Translations under genes and position numbers: made by a program
Shown: piece after piece, positions 1-5,874 of the stretch
Layout: every line of letters begins with the position of its first letter
Numbering within the stretch: the stretch's first letter is position 1
Assembly (NCBI GenBank): GCA_947385185.1
Contig: CANDJX010000060.1
Location: 1 to 9,532, forward strand
Origin: an uncultured Clostridia bacterium
GTDB taxonomy: Bacteria; Bacillota; Clostridia; Christensenellales; Pumilibacteraceae
Direction: 5' to 3'
Length of the DNA: 9,532 bases
The notes under the pieces: generated by a model
Databases searched by the model: none
The model's input: the letters and a program-made list of their open reading frames with translations, nothing else
Told to the model about the DNA's origin: nothing

Positions 1-1440
1 TATACGCGGGAAGCCGACGGAGAGATCAACGGAGCGCCTGCGGATTTCCTGTACGACAGAGAGTATTACGATTTCACGGGCTGGACGGTAAACGGACAAG
101 CGGTTATTTTCCCTTATACGCTTACCGAAGACAATACGGTGTTCACCGCGACGTATACCGCGATTACGTATAATATAACTTACGAACTCAATGACGGAAT
201 AAACTCTCGGGATAATCCCGTAACGTATACGGTCGAATCGGAAGTAACGTTATCCGAGCCGACCCGGGAAGGATACGCGTTCGAAGGTTGGTATACGAAT
301 AATGAGCTTACGCAACCGTTTATAGCTGCTACGGGCGGGGATATAACGGTATACGCGTCATGGAGACATAAGGATCATATATATTCGGAAGAACATATAT
401 GCACGGTATGCGGAGAATCGCACGAAACCGCGTCGCATGAATACGTGGATTATATTTGCGTCATATGCGGGAAAGAGGACGAAAACAGACCGTGGGACGG
501 AACGGAGCAGAGTAAGCCGGAAGGGAACGGAACGGAAGAAGATCCGTACGTCATAACCTGCGGAGGTGAACTGAAATATATAGCGGAGAAGATAAACGGG
601 AATAACGAAAGGTATATAGGAGCGTACTACAGACTGGCGAAAGACATAGACCTCGGGAATAAAGCGTTCACGCCTATAGGAGACAGAGCGGACGCAGGAT
701 TTCAAGGTACGTTCGACGGAGACGGACACAGGATAAAGAACGTAGAAATAGCGATAGGTGTATCGGGCGACGAAACGAAGAATATAGGGTTGTTCGGAGT
801 AATAACGGGCGGAACGATACGGAATCTGAGCATAGAGGGAGTGAAGATAGAGATAACGTCAGACGGGACAGTGAACGCGGGGATGCTTGCGGGAGAAGCG
901 AAAAACAAGGCGCGAATAACGAACTGCGAAGTAAGCGGAGATATAGCGGTAAGCGGTACGAGCGTGTATGCGGGAGGACTGATAGGAGTAACGAGACACG
1001 GAGCGTTGTCGGGAAAGACGTACGTAACGGTGGAGGGATGTAAGGTGCACGGAAGCGTGAAGGTAAGCGTGACGGGGAAGAACGGAATAGCGGCAGCCGG
1101 AGGATTCATAGGAGCGACGGAGCGAGGTGACATAAAGACGAGCGAGACGAACGCAAAGGTCGAAGCGGGGGAGCGGGAGCAAGCTACGTATGCGGGCGGA
1201 TTCATAGGATACGTAAGCGACGCGTACTCGCCGCACACCGTCAAAGGGTGTTACGCGAGCGGTGACGTAAAGTCCACATACAGAGGGGAAGGGTTTGCGG
1301 TATTCGGCATAGACAATCCTGCGCTCAGATATGCGTTTGAGGGCTGTAAATTCTCATGCGAGCAAGCGGTATACGTTGCGGGGAAAAAGCACATAACGGA
1401 CGAATATCCCGGAATGATCGAAAAAGTCACCGCAGATTAA
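1..1440 (+). CDS. InlB-repeat / GLUG-repeat surface or secreted protein, 3' part
   Basis: The frame is open from base 1, so this is the C-terminal 479 residues of a larger protein; a GTG at 139 is internal, not a start. Two InlB B-repeat (Listeria-Bacteroides repeat) units are visible: one ending with FTGW near 73-84 and a second from about 166 to 357 with FEGWY and DITVYASW. A short segment with two CxxCG motifs follows (CTVCG at 400-414, CVICG at 457-471), a possible metal-binding or disulfide knuckle. From about 520 the protein is built of GLUG-type repeats, recognised by NIGLFG (781), GMLAGE (879), AGGLIG (970), AGGFIG (1096) and AGGFIG (1192); such repeats are thought to form beta-helix-like folds. 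These families are typical of surface proteins and adhesins. No LPXTG motif, SLH domain or hydrophobic tail is present at the C-terminus, so any anchor must lie in the missing N-terminal part, or the protein is released. After about 360, isoleucine is nearly always ATA and glycine mostly GGA, unlike the downstream genes. Substrate or ligand is unknown. Confidence 0.85.
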   Translation, partial: YTREADGEINGAPADFLYDREYYDFTGWTVNGQAVIFPYTLTEDNTVFTATYTAITYNITYELNDGINSRDNPVTYTVESEVTLSEPTREGYAFEGWYTNNELTQPFIAATGGDITVYASWRHKDHIYSEEHICTVCGESHETASHEYVDYICVICGKEDENRPWDGTEQSKPEGNGTEEDPYVITCGGELKYIAEKINGNNERYIGAYYRLAKDIDLGNKAFTPIGDRADAGFQGTFDGDGHRIKNVEIAIGVSGDETKNIGLFGVITGGTIRNLSIEGVKIEITSDGTVNAGMLAGEAKNKARITNCEVSGDIAVSGTSVYAGGLIGVTRHGALSGKTYVTVEGCKVHGSVKVSVTGKNGIAAAGGFIGATERGDIKTSETNAKVEAGEREQATYAGGFIGYVSDAYSPHTVKGCYASGDVKSTYRGEGFAVFGIDNPALRYAFEGCKFSCEQAVYVAGKKHITDEYPGMIEKVTAD

Positions 1441-1492
1441 GGACTGCGGGAGCGAAATGGAGCTATAAGTTTTATAAAGCGAATCGTTTTGC

Positions 1493-1521
1493 TATGAAAT
1501 TCCGAAAAAGTATGTTATAAT
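1493..1521 (+). promoter_or_regulatory. Probable promoter of rsmI (extended -10)
   Basis: A perfect extended -10 element, TGTTATAAT, lies at 1513-1521. The matching -35 position with 17-bp spacing (1493-1498, TATGAA) is poor, which is usual for extended -10 promoters. It gives a leader of about 155 bases before rsmI. The leader contains a run of seven G at 1578-1584 and no structure that I can name. I saw no convincing terminator between the end of the surface gene (1440) and this promoter, only a weak 6-bp hairpin near 1479-1494. Confidence 0.55.
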
Positions 1522-1683
1522 TATTTCGTACGTTTCGGAAGCGTTTGCGGCACGGTACTGCCGTCGGTAGTTTGCATGGGGGGGAGCGTTTCTTGTGCTA
1601 TGACTGTCGGAAAACCGTTAAAAGAATCGTGCGGCGGCAGGCTATGCGGGAGCGGACGGAATAAAAACGGAAAGGAGCGGAAA

Positions 1684-2493
1684 ATGCTTTATATAGTAGT
1701 TACGCCGATCGGCAATCTTGCGGATATGTCGTACCGCGCGGTGGAAACGCTTAAAAGCGTCGACCTTGTTTTATGCGAAGATACGCGGCATTCGGCGGTG
1801 TTGTTTTCGCATTACGGAATAACGACGCGCACGCGTTCGTATGAGAAGTTCAGTGAAAGCCGTCGGGCGGACGAAATCGCGGATATGCTCGAATCAGGTA
1901 AAAATATAGCGCTTGTGTCCGACGCGGGGACGCCTGTCGTCTCCGATCCCGGCAACGTGCTCGTGCGCAAACTTAAAGAGCGCGGACTGGAATATACGGT
2001 CGTCGGCAGCGGGTGCGCGGCGGTCAGCGCGCTCGTTCTGTCCGGATTCGATCCGTCGTCGTTCTGTTTCGTGGGTTTTTTGCCGGATAAAGAGATCGAC
2101 CGAGCCCGGCTGCTCGACAGATTCGTTTCGTTTCGCAGTACGCTTATTTTTTATATCCCGCCGCACGACGTAAAACGTGACATTGCGAGCATTGCCGCGA
2201 AGCTGGGCGCGCGGAAAGCCTGCCTTGTGCGCGAGATCTCCAAACTGCACGAGGACGTTATCGATTTCGTTCTGCCCGTTCTGCCCGAGGACACGACGCT
2301 CAAAGGCGAAATGGCGCTTGTCGTCGAGGGCGCGCCCGAGCCGGCGGAAGAACTCGGGAAACTTACCTTGCGCGATCATTACGAGAAATATCTTCGCGAC
2401 GGAATGAACGACAAGGACGCGATGAAAGCGGTTGCGCGCGATCGCGGAGTATCGAAGAGCGCTATTTATGCGGAACTGAAGAAAGGAGAATAA
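1684..2493 (+). CDS. rsmI: 16S rRNA (cytidine(1402)-2'-O)-methyltransferase RsmI
   Basis: Family role: S-adenosylmethionine-dependent 2'-O-methylation of C1402 in the decoding centre of 16S rRNA, in the cytoplasm. The 269-residue product shows the tetrapyrrole-methylase-fold signatures of RsmI: TPIGNL (residues 7-12), CEDTRHS (31-37), SDAGTP (79-84) and SDPG (87-90), then GFLP (131-134), TLIFY (153-157), a KGEMALVVEG strand (207-216), and a C-terminal helix-turn-helix-like tail (MNDKDAMKAV...GVSKSAIYAEL). Length is near the family norm. Two usually conserved spots differ: the PGP before CAA reads GSG (108-110), and the usual FYES(P/T)HR reads FYIPPHD (156-162). The start at 1684 is chosen because AAAGGAG (1671-1677) sits at good spacing and the RsmI alignment begins there; an in-frame ATG at 1576 has no ribosome binding site and adds 36 residues without homology. 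It appears to be a single-gene unit. Confidence 0.93.
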   Translation: MLYIVVTPIGNLADMSYRAVETLKSVDLVLCEDTRHSAVLFSHYGITTRTRSYEKFSESRRADEIADMLESGKNIALVSDAGTPVVSDPGNVLVRKLKERGLEYTVVGSGCAAVSALVLSGFDPSSFCFVGFLPDKEIDRARLLDRFVSFRSTLIFYIPPHDVKRDIASIAAKLGARKACLVREISKLHEDVIDFVLPVLPEDTTLKGEMALVVEGAPEPAEELGKLTLRDHYEKYLRDGMNDKDAMKAVARDRGVSKSAIYAELKKGE

Positions 2494-2769
2494 GGGACGG
2501 AAACCGTAAAAAATCCGCGGACTGTCGGCTATACGCGACGCTTTCGAAATTTATCCGAAAACACAGCAATGTCGGGAGAGCTCGTTTCGCGCGGACTTTC
2601 CCGCTCTTTGCGTCTTTGAAATAAAATTCAACGTACAGAGATCGGACGCGCGTCGTCCGGAAAAACATCCGGGCGGTAAAAACGGCTCTTTGTCAAAATA
2701 TCCTTTCTGCGCGCCGGAAAAAGGAAAAAATATAAAACCGTTACTATCGTTCGCGGCGGTCGAAATCGC
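2494..2769. other. Intergenic stretch without a recognisable gene
   Basis: Together with the tetR promoter this makes a 321-base gap between rsmI and tetR. No open frame here has a ribosome binding site or a recognisable protein; long frames on the minus strand run on through tetR and are its shadows. No hairpin followed by a T-run was found, so the rsmI terminator is not identified. The one clear structure is the inverted repeat at 2643-2659. Confidence 0.5.
2643..2659. repeat. 17-bp interrupted palindrome upstream of tetR
   Basis: The sequence CGGACG-CGCGT-CGTCCG is a perfect 6-bp inverted repeat around a 5-base centre. It has no T-run on either strand, so it is not an intrinsic terminator. 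It lies about 110 bases upstream of the tetR -35 element. TetR-family proteins bind dyads of about this size, but operators usually overlap the promoter, so a role as the TetR operator is only a possibility. Confidence 0.35.
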
Positions 2770-2798
2770 TTGCGACTTTTCTTTTATTCTGTTATACT
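2770..2798 (+). promoter_or_regulatory. Sigma-A promoter of the tetR-dnaA unit
   Basis: The -35 TTGCGA (2770-2775) and -10 TATACT (2793-2798) are separated by exactly 17 bp. Transcription would start near 2804-2805, leaving a leader of only about 10 bases that consists mainly of the ribosome binding site (AAGGGGA, 2803-2809). This promoter probably also drives dnaA, since no other promoter is visible between the two genes. Confidence 0.7.
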
Positions 2799-2814
2799 GT
2801 AAAAGGGGAACCGA

Positions 2815-3402
2815 ATGCAGATACGTAAAACCGAAATCGACGAGAAAATCAAGGCGGCGGCGCGGCGGGAATTTCTCGAACGCGGTTATGCCGGCGCGAG
2901 TATACAGCGCATCGTTTCTTATGCCGGCGTATCGGTCGGTAACTTCTATCGTTATTACAAGGGCAAAGACGATCTTTTCGACGCCGTAGTCGGCAGCGTG
3001 TCGAGGTTTATACCGAAATTCGTTTCCGATCTTGCGGGTACTATAACGGTGCTCGATATGCCGCTCGAACAGTTTTCGTCGTTTATGGCGAAAGAGATGT
3101 GCCGCGTATTCCGTCGGCACAAGGACGAGCTTAATATATTGTTGCATTGCTCGGACGGGACGAAGTACTCGGACTTCGGCGAGGTTGTCGAGCAGTTGGT
3201 TTGCGGCATAATCGTGCGGCGGAATTTCGGCGAACGGGAACTCGGCGTGCACGAAAAAATGTTGGCGAAAGTGGCGGCTTCGGGGTACATGAACGGCATT
3301 GTCGAATTGCTCCGCGAGGAATGGACGGAGAGCGAGTTTAACGAATCGGTGCGTATGCTTACCCTTTTCTTTTTCAAAGAATTCAATACAAATCAAGGAT
3401 AA
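2815..3402 (+). CDS. TetR/AcrR-family transcriptional regulator
   Basis: The 195-residue product has a TetR-type N-terminal DNA-binding domain: an initial helix (KIKAAARREFLERGY, residues 11-25) followed by a helix-turn-helix (ASIQRIVSYAGVSVGNFYRYYKGKDDLF, about 28-55), with the typical VSVGNFYRYYKGKDDLF recognition-helix region. The remaining all-helical part (about 60-190) is the variable ligand-binding/dimer domain, whose effector cannot be predicted. The length is normal. The ATG at 2815 is preceded by AAGGGGA and is the first start after the promoter. dnaA begins 5 bases after its stop, so the two are probably one transcript. No efflux pump or enzyme gene, the usual TetR target, lies next to it; the regulated genes may be elsewhere, or the protein may control its own operon including dnaA. 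The latter is inference. Confidence 0.9.
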   Translation: MQIRKTEIDEKIKAAARREFLERGYAGASIQRIVSYAGVSVGNFYRYYKGKDDLFDAVVGSVSRFIPKFVSDLAGTITVLDMPLEQFSSFMAKEMCRVFRRHKDELNILLHCSDGTKYSDFGEVVEQLVCGIIVRRNFGERELGVHEKMLAKVAASGYMNGIVELLREEWTESEFNESVRMLTLFFFKEFNTNQG

Positions 3403-3407
3403 ATATT

Positions 3408-4751
3408 ATGAATAGTGCTAACGAAATCTGGCGGGATATGCTTATCGATCTCGAAACCGAGTGCAGCGCGGTCAGTTTCGACGTGTGGATCAAGACGCTC
3501 GAACCGCTTCTCGTTGACGAAAAAAACAGGCTCGTACTTATGGCGACCAACGAAGAACATAAGACGAAGGTAAATTCCAGTCATAAAATCCTTTTCAAGC
3601 TCGTGGCGCAGAAGGTCGCGCCTTTTTTGAGCGATATAGTCGTTATCGAGCAGAGCGAACGCGAGCTGTATACGGACACCGCGACGGAGGAAACTGCAAA
3701 GCCCGCTCCGAACTATGCGGTAGGCACTCCCATAAATCCGAAATATAATTTCGAGGAATTCGTCGTCGGTAAGTGTAACGAGTTTACCGTAGCCGCCGCG
3801 CACGCCGTCAGCGAAGCGCCCGGGACGAAATTCAATCCGCTTTTCATTTACGGCGGTACCGGGCTCGGCAAGACGCATATTATGCACGCGATAGGCAATT
3901 CGCTGTTGCTTTCGCACCCCGAAAAAAAGATCATTTACGTTTCTTCGGAAAAATTCCTCAACGATTTCATTACGTCGATCGGAAACAGCAAGGATTCGCA
4001 GACTTCGTTCCGCGATAAATACCGTTCCGCCGACGTGCTAATGATCGACGATATTCAGTTCATTTCGGGCAAAGAGCGTACGCAGGAGGAGCTTTTCCAT
4101 ACCTTCAACGACCTGCACGATTCGGGCAAACAGCTCGTGTTCACGTCCGACCGTCCGCCCGCCGAGATCCCCGACCTCGAGGAACGTCTGCGGTCGCGGT
4201 TCGAGTGGGGGCTCATTACCGACATACAGCCGCCCGACATCGAAACGCGTATCGCCATTCTTACGAAGAAGGCGCATAAACTTCAGTGCAATATTCCGCT
4301 CGACGTGCTTACGTTCATGGCGGAGAAGATAGAAAACAATATCCGCGAAATGGAAAGCCTGCTCAACAAAGTGGTTTTCCTGTCCGGGCTGACCAACCGT
4401 CCGCCGTCCGTCGAACTCGTACGCGAAACGCTCAAGGATTACCGCAACGTCACCGACGAGAAGGTGCGTCCCGAGACGATCATCGAATGCGTGTGCAAAT
4501 ATTTCGGCGTGACGAAAGACGAGCTACTCGGCAAGAAAAAGACGAAAGAAGTCGTCGAGCCGCGGCAGATCTGTATGTATCTGATGGCGGATCTGACGAA
4601 TATGCCGCTCGAAACGGTGGGGAACATATGCGGCGGCAGAGATCACACTACGGTCATGCACGCGCGCGATAAGATCGAGCGTCTGATGCCGACGAGCGAG
4701 CGTATAAAAAACGGCGTAACGGATATAAAAGGAATGATATACAAAAAATAA
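3408..4751 (+). CDS. dnaA: Chromosomal replication initiator protein DnaA
   Basis: DnaA binds DnaA boxes at oriC and opens the origin in its ATP form. All parts are present in 447 residues: domain I (about 1-80, with W8 and W27), a short linker (about 82-110), the AAA+ domain with Walker A GGTGLGKT (149-156), Walker B LMIDD (211-215), sensor I FTSDRPP (245-251), the arginine-finger region RLRSRFEWGL (260-269) and the sensor II region NNIREMESLLN (310-320), then the DNA-binding domain IV with the signature GGRDHTTVMHAR (409-420). The gene looks intact. It starts 5 bases after the tetR stop, and its weak ribosome binding site (AAGGAT, 3395-3400) overlaps that stop, suggesting translational coupling. 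The usual neighbours are absent: rpmH is not upstream, and rpmE rather than dnaN follows. I saw no cluster of TTATCCACA-type boxes in the adjacent gaps, so the origin may not be here. Confidence 0.97.
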   Translation: MNSANEIWRDMLIDLETECSAVSFDVWIKTLEPLLVDEKNRLVLMATNEEHKTKVNSSHKILFKLVAQKVAPFLSDIVVIEQSERELYTDTATEETAKPAPNYAVGTPINPKYNFEEFVVGKCNEFTVAAAHAVSEAPGTKFNPLFIYGGTGLGKTHIMHAIGNSLLLSHPEKKIIYVSSEKFLNDFITSIGNSKDSQTSFRDKYRSADVLMIDDIQFISGKERTQEELFHTFNDLHDSGKQLVFTSDRPPAEIPDLEERLRSRFEWGLITDIQPPDIETRIAILTKKAHKLQCNIPLDVLTFMAEKIENNIREMESLLNKVVFLSGLTNRPPSVELVRETLKDYRNVTDEKVRPETIIECVCKYFGVTKDELLGKKKTKEVVEPRQICMYLMADLTNMPLETVGNICGGRDHTTVMHARDKIERLMPTSERIKNGVTDIKGMIYKK

Positions 4752-4761
4752 CAGCCGAAAA

Positions 4762-4774
4762 CGCTTGACAAGCG
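4762..4774. repeat. Small palindrome over the rpmE -35 element
   Basis: CGCTT-GAC-AAGCG is a perfect 5-bp inverted repeat with a 3-base centre, and the -35 hexamer TTGACA lies inside it. It could be an operator that blocks the promoter, or a chance arrangement; five base pairs is short. Confidence 0.25.
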
Positions 4775-4793
4775 GTCGCGGTACGCTTATAAT
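4765..4793 (+). promoter_or_regulatory. Perfect consensus sigma-A promoter of rpmE
   Basis: TTGACA (4765-4770) and TATAAT (4788-4793) are both exact consensus hexamers with a 17-bp spacer. Expression should be strong, as expected for a ribosomal protein gene. The predicted leader is about 65 bases (start near 4800); I found no stable hairpin in it that would suggest autogenous control. Confidence 0.85.
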
Positions 4794-4865
4794 ATTAAGG
4801 CTACAATCCGAAGATACATATTCGTAAATCACGTTTATGCCCTCGGCTAAGAAGGAGAGTTATTT

Positions 4866-5078
4866 ATGAAAGACGCGATACATCCCGATTATCACGAAGT
4901 AAAGTGCGTATGCGCTTGCGGCGCCGAATTTATTACGGGTACGACCAAGAAGGGCGACGTGCTCAAAGTCGACGTTTGCTCGAAGTGCCATCCGTTCTAT
5001 ACCGGTAAGCAGAAACGCGTGGAAACGGGCGGCAGAATCGATAAGTTCAATAAGAGATACGCAAAAGCCGGCAAATAA
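4866..5078 (+). CDS. rpmE: 50S ribosomal protein L31 (zinc-binding type)
   Basis: The 70-residue product is a full-length L31, a protein of the large subunit that helps bridge the two subunits. Family hallmarks are IHPDYH near the N-terminus (5-10), CSKCHPFYTGKQ (38-49) and GGRIDKFNKRY (55-65). The four zinc ligands of the C+ form are present: C16, C18, C38 and C41. The presence of all four suggests this is the zinc-requiring primary copy rather than the zinc-independent paralogue made under zinc starvation. AAGGAG (4852-4857) lies 8 bases before the ATG. The gene is a single-gene unit with its own consensus promoter and a terminator 40 bases after the stop. Confidence 0.97.
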   Translation: MKDAIHPDYHEVKCVCACGAEFITGTTKKGDVLKVDVCSKCHPFYTGKQKRVETGGRIDKFNKRYAKAGK

Positions 5079-5117
5079 AACGGCGGAAGCTATCAAAGCC
5101 AATTCAACAGACAGACG

Positions 5118-5149
5118 AAAACAGGACGACTCCGGTCGTCCTGTTTTTT
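5118..5149 (+). terminator. Rho-independent terminator of rpmE
   Basis: A perfect inverted repeat pairs 5118-5130 (ending CAGGACGAC) with 5135-5147 (GTCGTCCTG followed by T) around the tetraloop TCCG, and runs into six T at 5144-5149. It closes the rpmE transcript. Confidence 0.93.
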
Positions 5150-5225
5150 CATATTGTTCGGAATTTTACGTAAAAGGTATCATGCGCCGGAAAAAGAAAA
5201 ATTTCCAATGCCGGGGAGCGGCTGA

Positions 5226-5429
5226 TTTTGTATAAATCGCGTAGATATATTCGAGGGTTGGTACGGTAATGCGAAATTCGGCGGCGGGCTCATATCTTCT
5301 CCGTTTACTCCCACGAAGGATATAACGCTTTACGCGAAGCGGCGTGTGAAAGGCACCGAAAATCCGCCGGCGGGAAGAAGCGAAAAAGTCACGATAACGT
5401 TTGTGACGAACGGCGACGTGACGAAATAA
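5226..5429 (+). pseudogene. Remnant of an InlB B-repeat protein gene
   Basis: The frame opens after a TGA (5223-5225), has no usable start codon or ribosome binding site, and ends at TAA (5427-5429). From 5244 it reads DIFEGWYGNAKFGGG and then PTKDITLYAKR, a clear C-terminal half of an InlB B-repeat (compare FEGWY and DITVYASW in the surface gene at 1-1440). After a short linker comes VTITFVTNGD, which looks like the first strand of another repeat, cut off at once by the stop. It lies between the rpmE terminator and a bidirectional terminator with no promoter visible. It is best read as a decayed fragment of a surface-protein gene. An alternative is an unrecognised small gene using a rare start, which I consider unlikely. 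Confidence 0.65.
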
Positions 5430-5468
5430 ACGCATATGCAAGGCGATATTGATGAAATAAGCGTATAT

Positions 5469-5514
5469 AAAAAAAGAAATCGGTCGGATATACCGTCGAC
5501 CGATTTCTTTTTTC
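5469..5514. terminator. Bidirectional terminator between convergent units
   Basis: A 17-bp perfect stem pairs 5470-5486 (six A, then GAAATCGGTCG) with 5497-5513 (CGACCGATTTC, then six T) around a 10-base loop. Because the stem begins with A and ends with T it can work on both strands. On the minus strand it lies just downstream of the lysine-rich mini-gene, whose stop is at 5530, and is its likely terminator. Confidence 0.88.
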
Positions 5515-5529
5515 GTTCATGCACTTTCC

Positions 5530-5706
5530 TTAGTTGCAGTTGGTGCAGTTCGAAGTTTTCTTCGACTTCGTACCGGTTTTTTTGCTCTGAGACTTAGCTC
5601 CGACGTTGGTCTTGGTCTGAGTCGTTTTTGCCGACGCGGACTTTGTCGTAGCATTGGTCTTCGTGCTTTTTGCCGAAGAAGTCTTGGACGTTGCGGTTCT
5701 TGCCAT
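5530..5706 (-). CDS. Small Lys/Thr/Ser-rich basic protein with a cysteine-containing tail
   Basis: I do not recognise this 58-residue protein. It begins MARTATSKTSSAKSTK and ends TSNCTNCN. By my count it has 12 Lys, 1 Arg, 15 Thr, 10 Ser and 7 Ala, with no Asp, Glu or aromatic residue, so the net charge is about +13. The body is loosely periodic (a Lys every 2-6 residues between Ser/Thr/Ala), and the only cysteines form a CxxC-type pair (C54, C57) at the end. That it is a real gene is supported by AAAGGAGGT (5725-5717 on the minus strand), TATAAT (5738-5733), a consistent reading frame and a perfect terminator 17 bases beyond the stop. The composition resembles histone H1-like or other nucleic-acid-binding basic proteins; no signal peptide or membrane segment is present. 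It diverges from the IscU-like gene. A role in nucleoid or RNA binding, or metal binding by the tail, is inference only. Confidence 0.75.
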   Translation of the reverse strand: MARTATSKTSSAKSTKTNATTKSASAKTTQTKTNVGAKSQSKKTGTKSKKTSNCTNCN

Positions 5707-5730
5707 AACCTTCGTTACCTCCTTTCGCTT

Positions 5731-5761
5731 TTATTATAACCGTTTTCGTCGGATATAATAA
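5731..5761. promoter_or_regulatory. Dyad-symmetric divergent promoter region
   Basis: TTATTATAACCG (5731-5742) and CGGATATAATAA (5750-5761) form a 12-bp inverted repeat with one mismatch around seven bases (TTTTCGT). Each arm contains a TATAAT: on the minus strand at 5738-5733, which serves the mini-gene, and on the plus strand at 5754-5759. For each, the opposite arm supplies a TTATTA at exactly 17-bp spacing as a weak -35. The minus-strand promoter gives a start near 5726, just before the ribosome binding site. The plus-strand one would add a second, upstream start for the IscU-like operon. The symmetry could also be an operator for a dimeric regulator. Confidence 0.55.
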
Positions 5762-5793
5762 TGTAAATTTATGGCGCAAGCGCGTAAAATCGT

Positions 5794-5822
5794 TTGCCAA
5801 AACGCCGCGGCTATGATAAAAT
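5794..5822 (+). promoter_or_regulatory. Promoter of the IscU-like / GGGtGRT operon
   Basis: TTGCCA (5794-5799) and TAAAAT (5817-5822) are 17 bp apart, and TG at 5814-5815 makes the -10 an extended one. Transcription would start near 5829, giving a leader of about 45 bases. This placement also rules out the in-frame ATG at 5794 as the gene's start. Confidence 0.7.
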
Positions 5823-5874
5823 ATTAGAGATTTCACAAAGAAACAAACGTGCAAAAATTTTTGGAGGAATTAAA

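Noticed and set aside
139..141. GTG at 139 as the start of the surface protein
   Set aside because: The frame is open to base 1 and the residues before 139 form part of an InlB repeat (FTGW), so the gene begins outside the window.
702..1244. Open frames on the minus strand opposite the GLUG repeats
   Set aside because: They arise because the plus-strand gene is purine-rich and avoids codons that read as stops on the other strand. No start signals are seen.
1479..1494. Terminator after the surface-protein gene
   Set aside because: The hairpin is only about 6 bp with a G-U pair and has no T-run after it.
1576..1683. Longer start for rsmI at the ATG at 1576
   Set aside because: There is no ribosome binding site before it, the added 36 residues do not resemble RsmI, and AAAGGAG precedes the ATG at 1684.
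2494..2814. oriC upstream of dnaA
   Set aside because: I looked for TTATCCACA-like boxes on both strands and found only isolated partial matches (for example TTATCCGAA near 2550), with no cluster and no AT-rich unwinding element.
2551..3396. 281-codon open frame on the minus strand opposite tetR
   Set aside because: It lies antisense to a convincing TetR gene, has no ribosome binding site or recognisable domain, and its residue pattern mirrors the codons of the plus-strand gene.
5594..5854. 86-codon minus-strand open frame overlapping the mini-gene
   Set aside because: It is in a different frame from the mini-gene, begins upstream of the promoter, and has no ribosome binding site. The 58-residue frame starts right after AAAGGAGGT.
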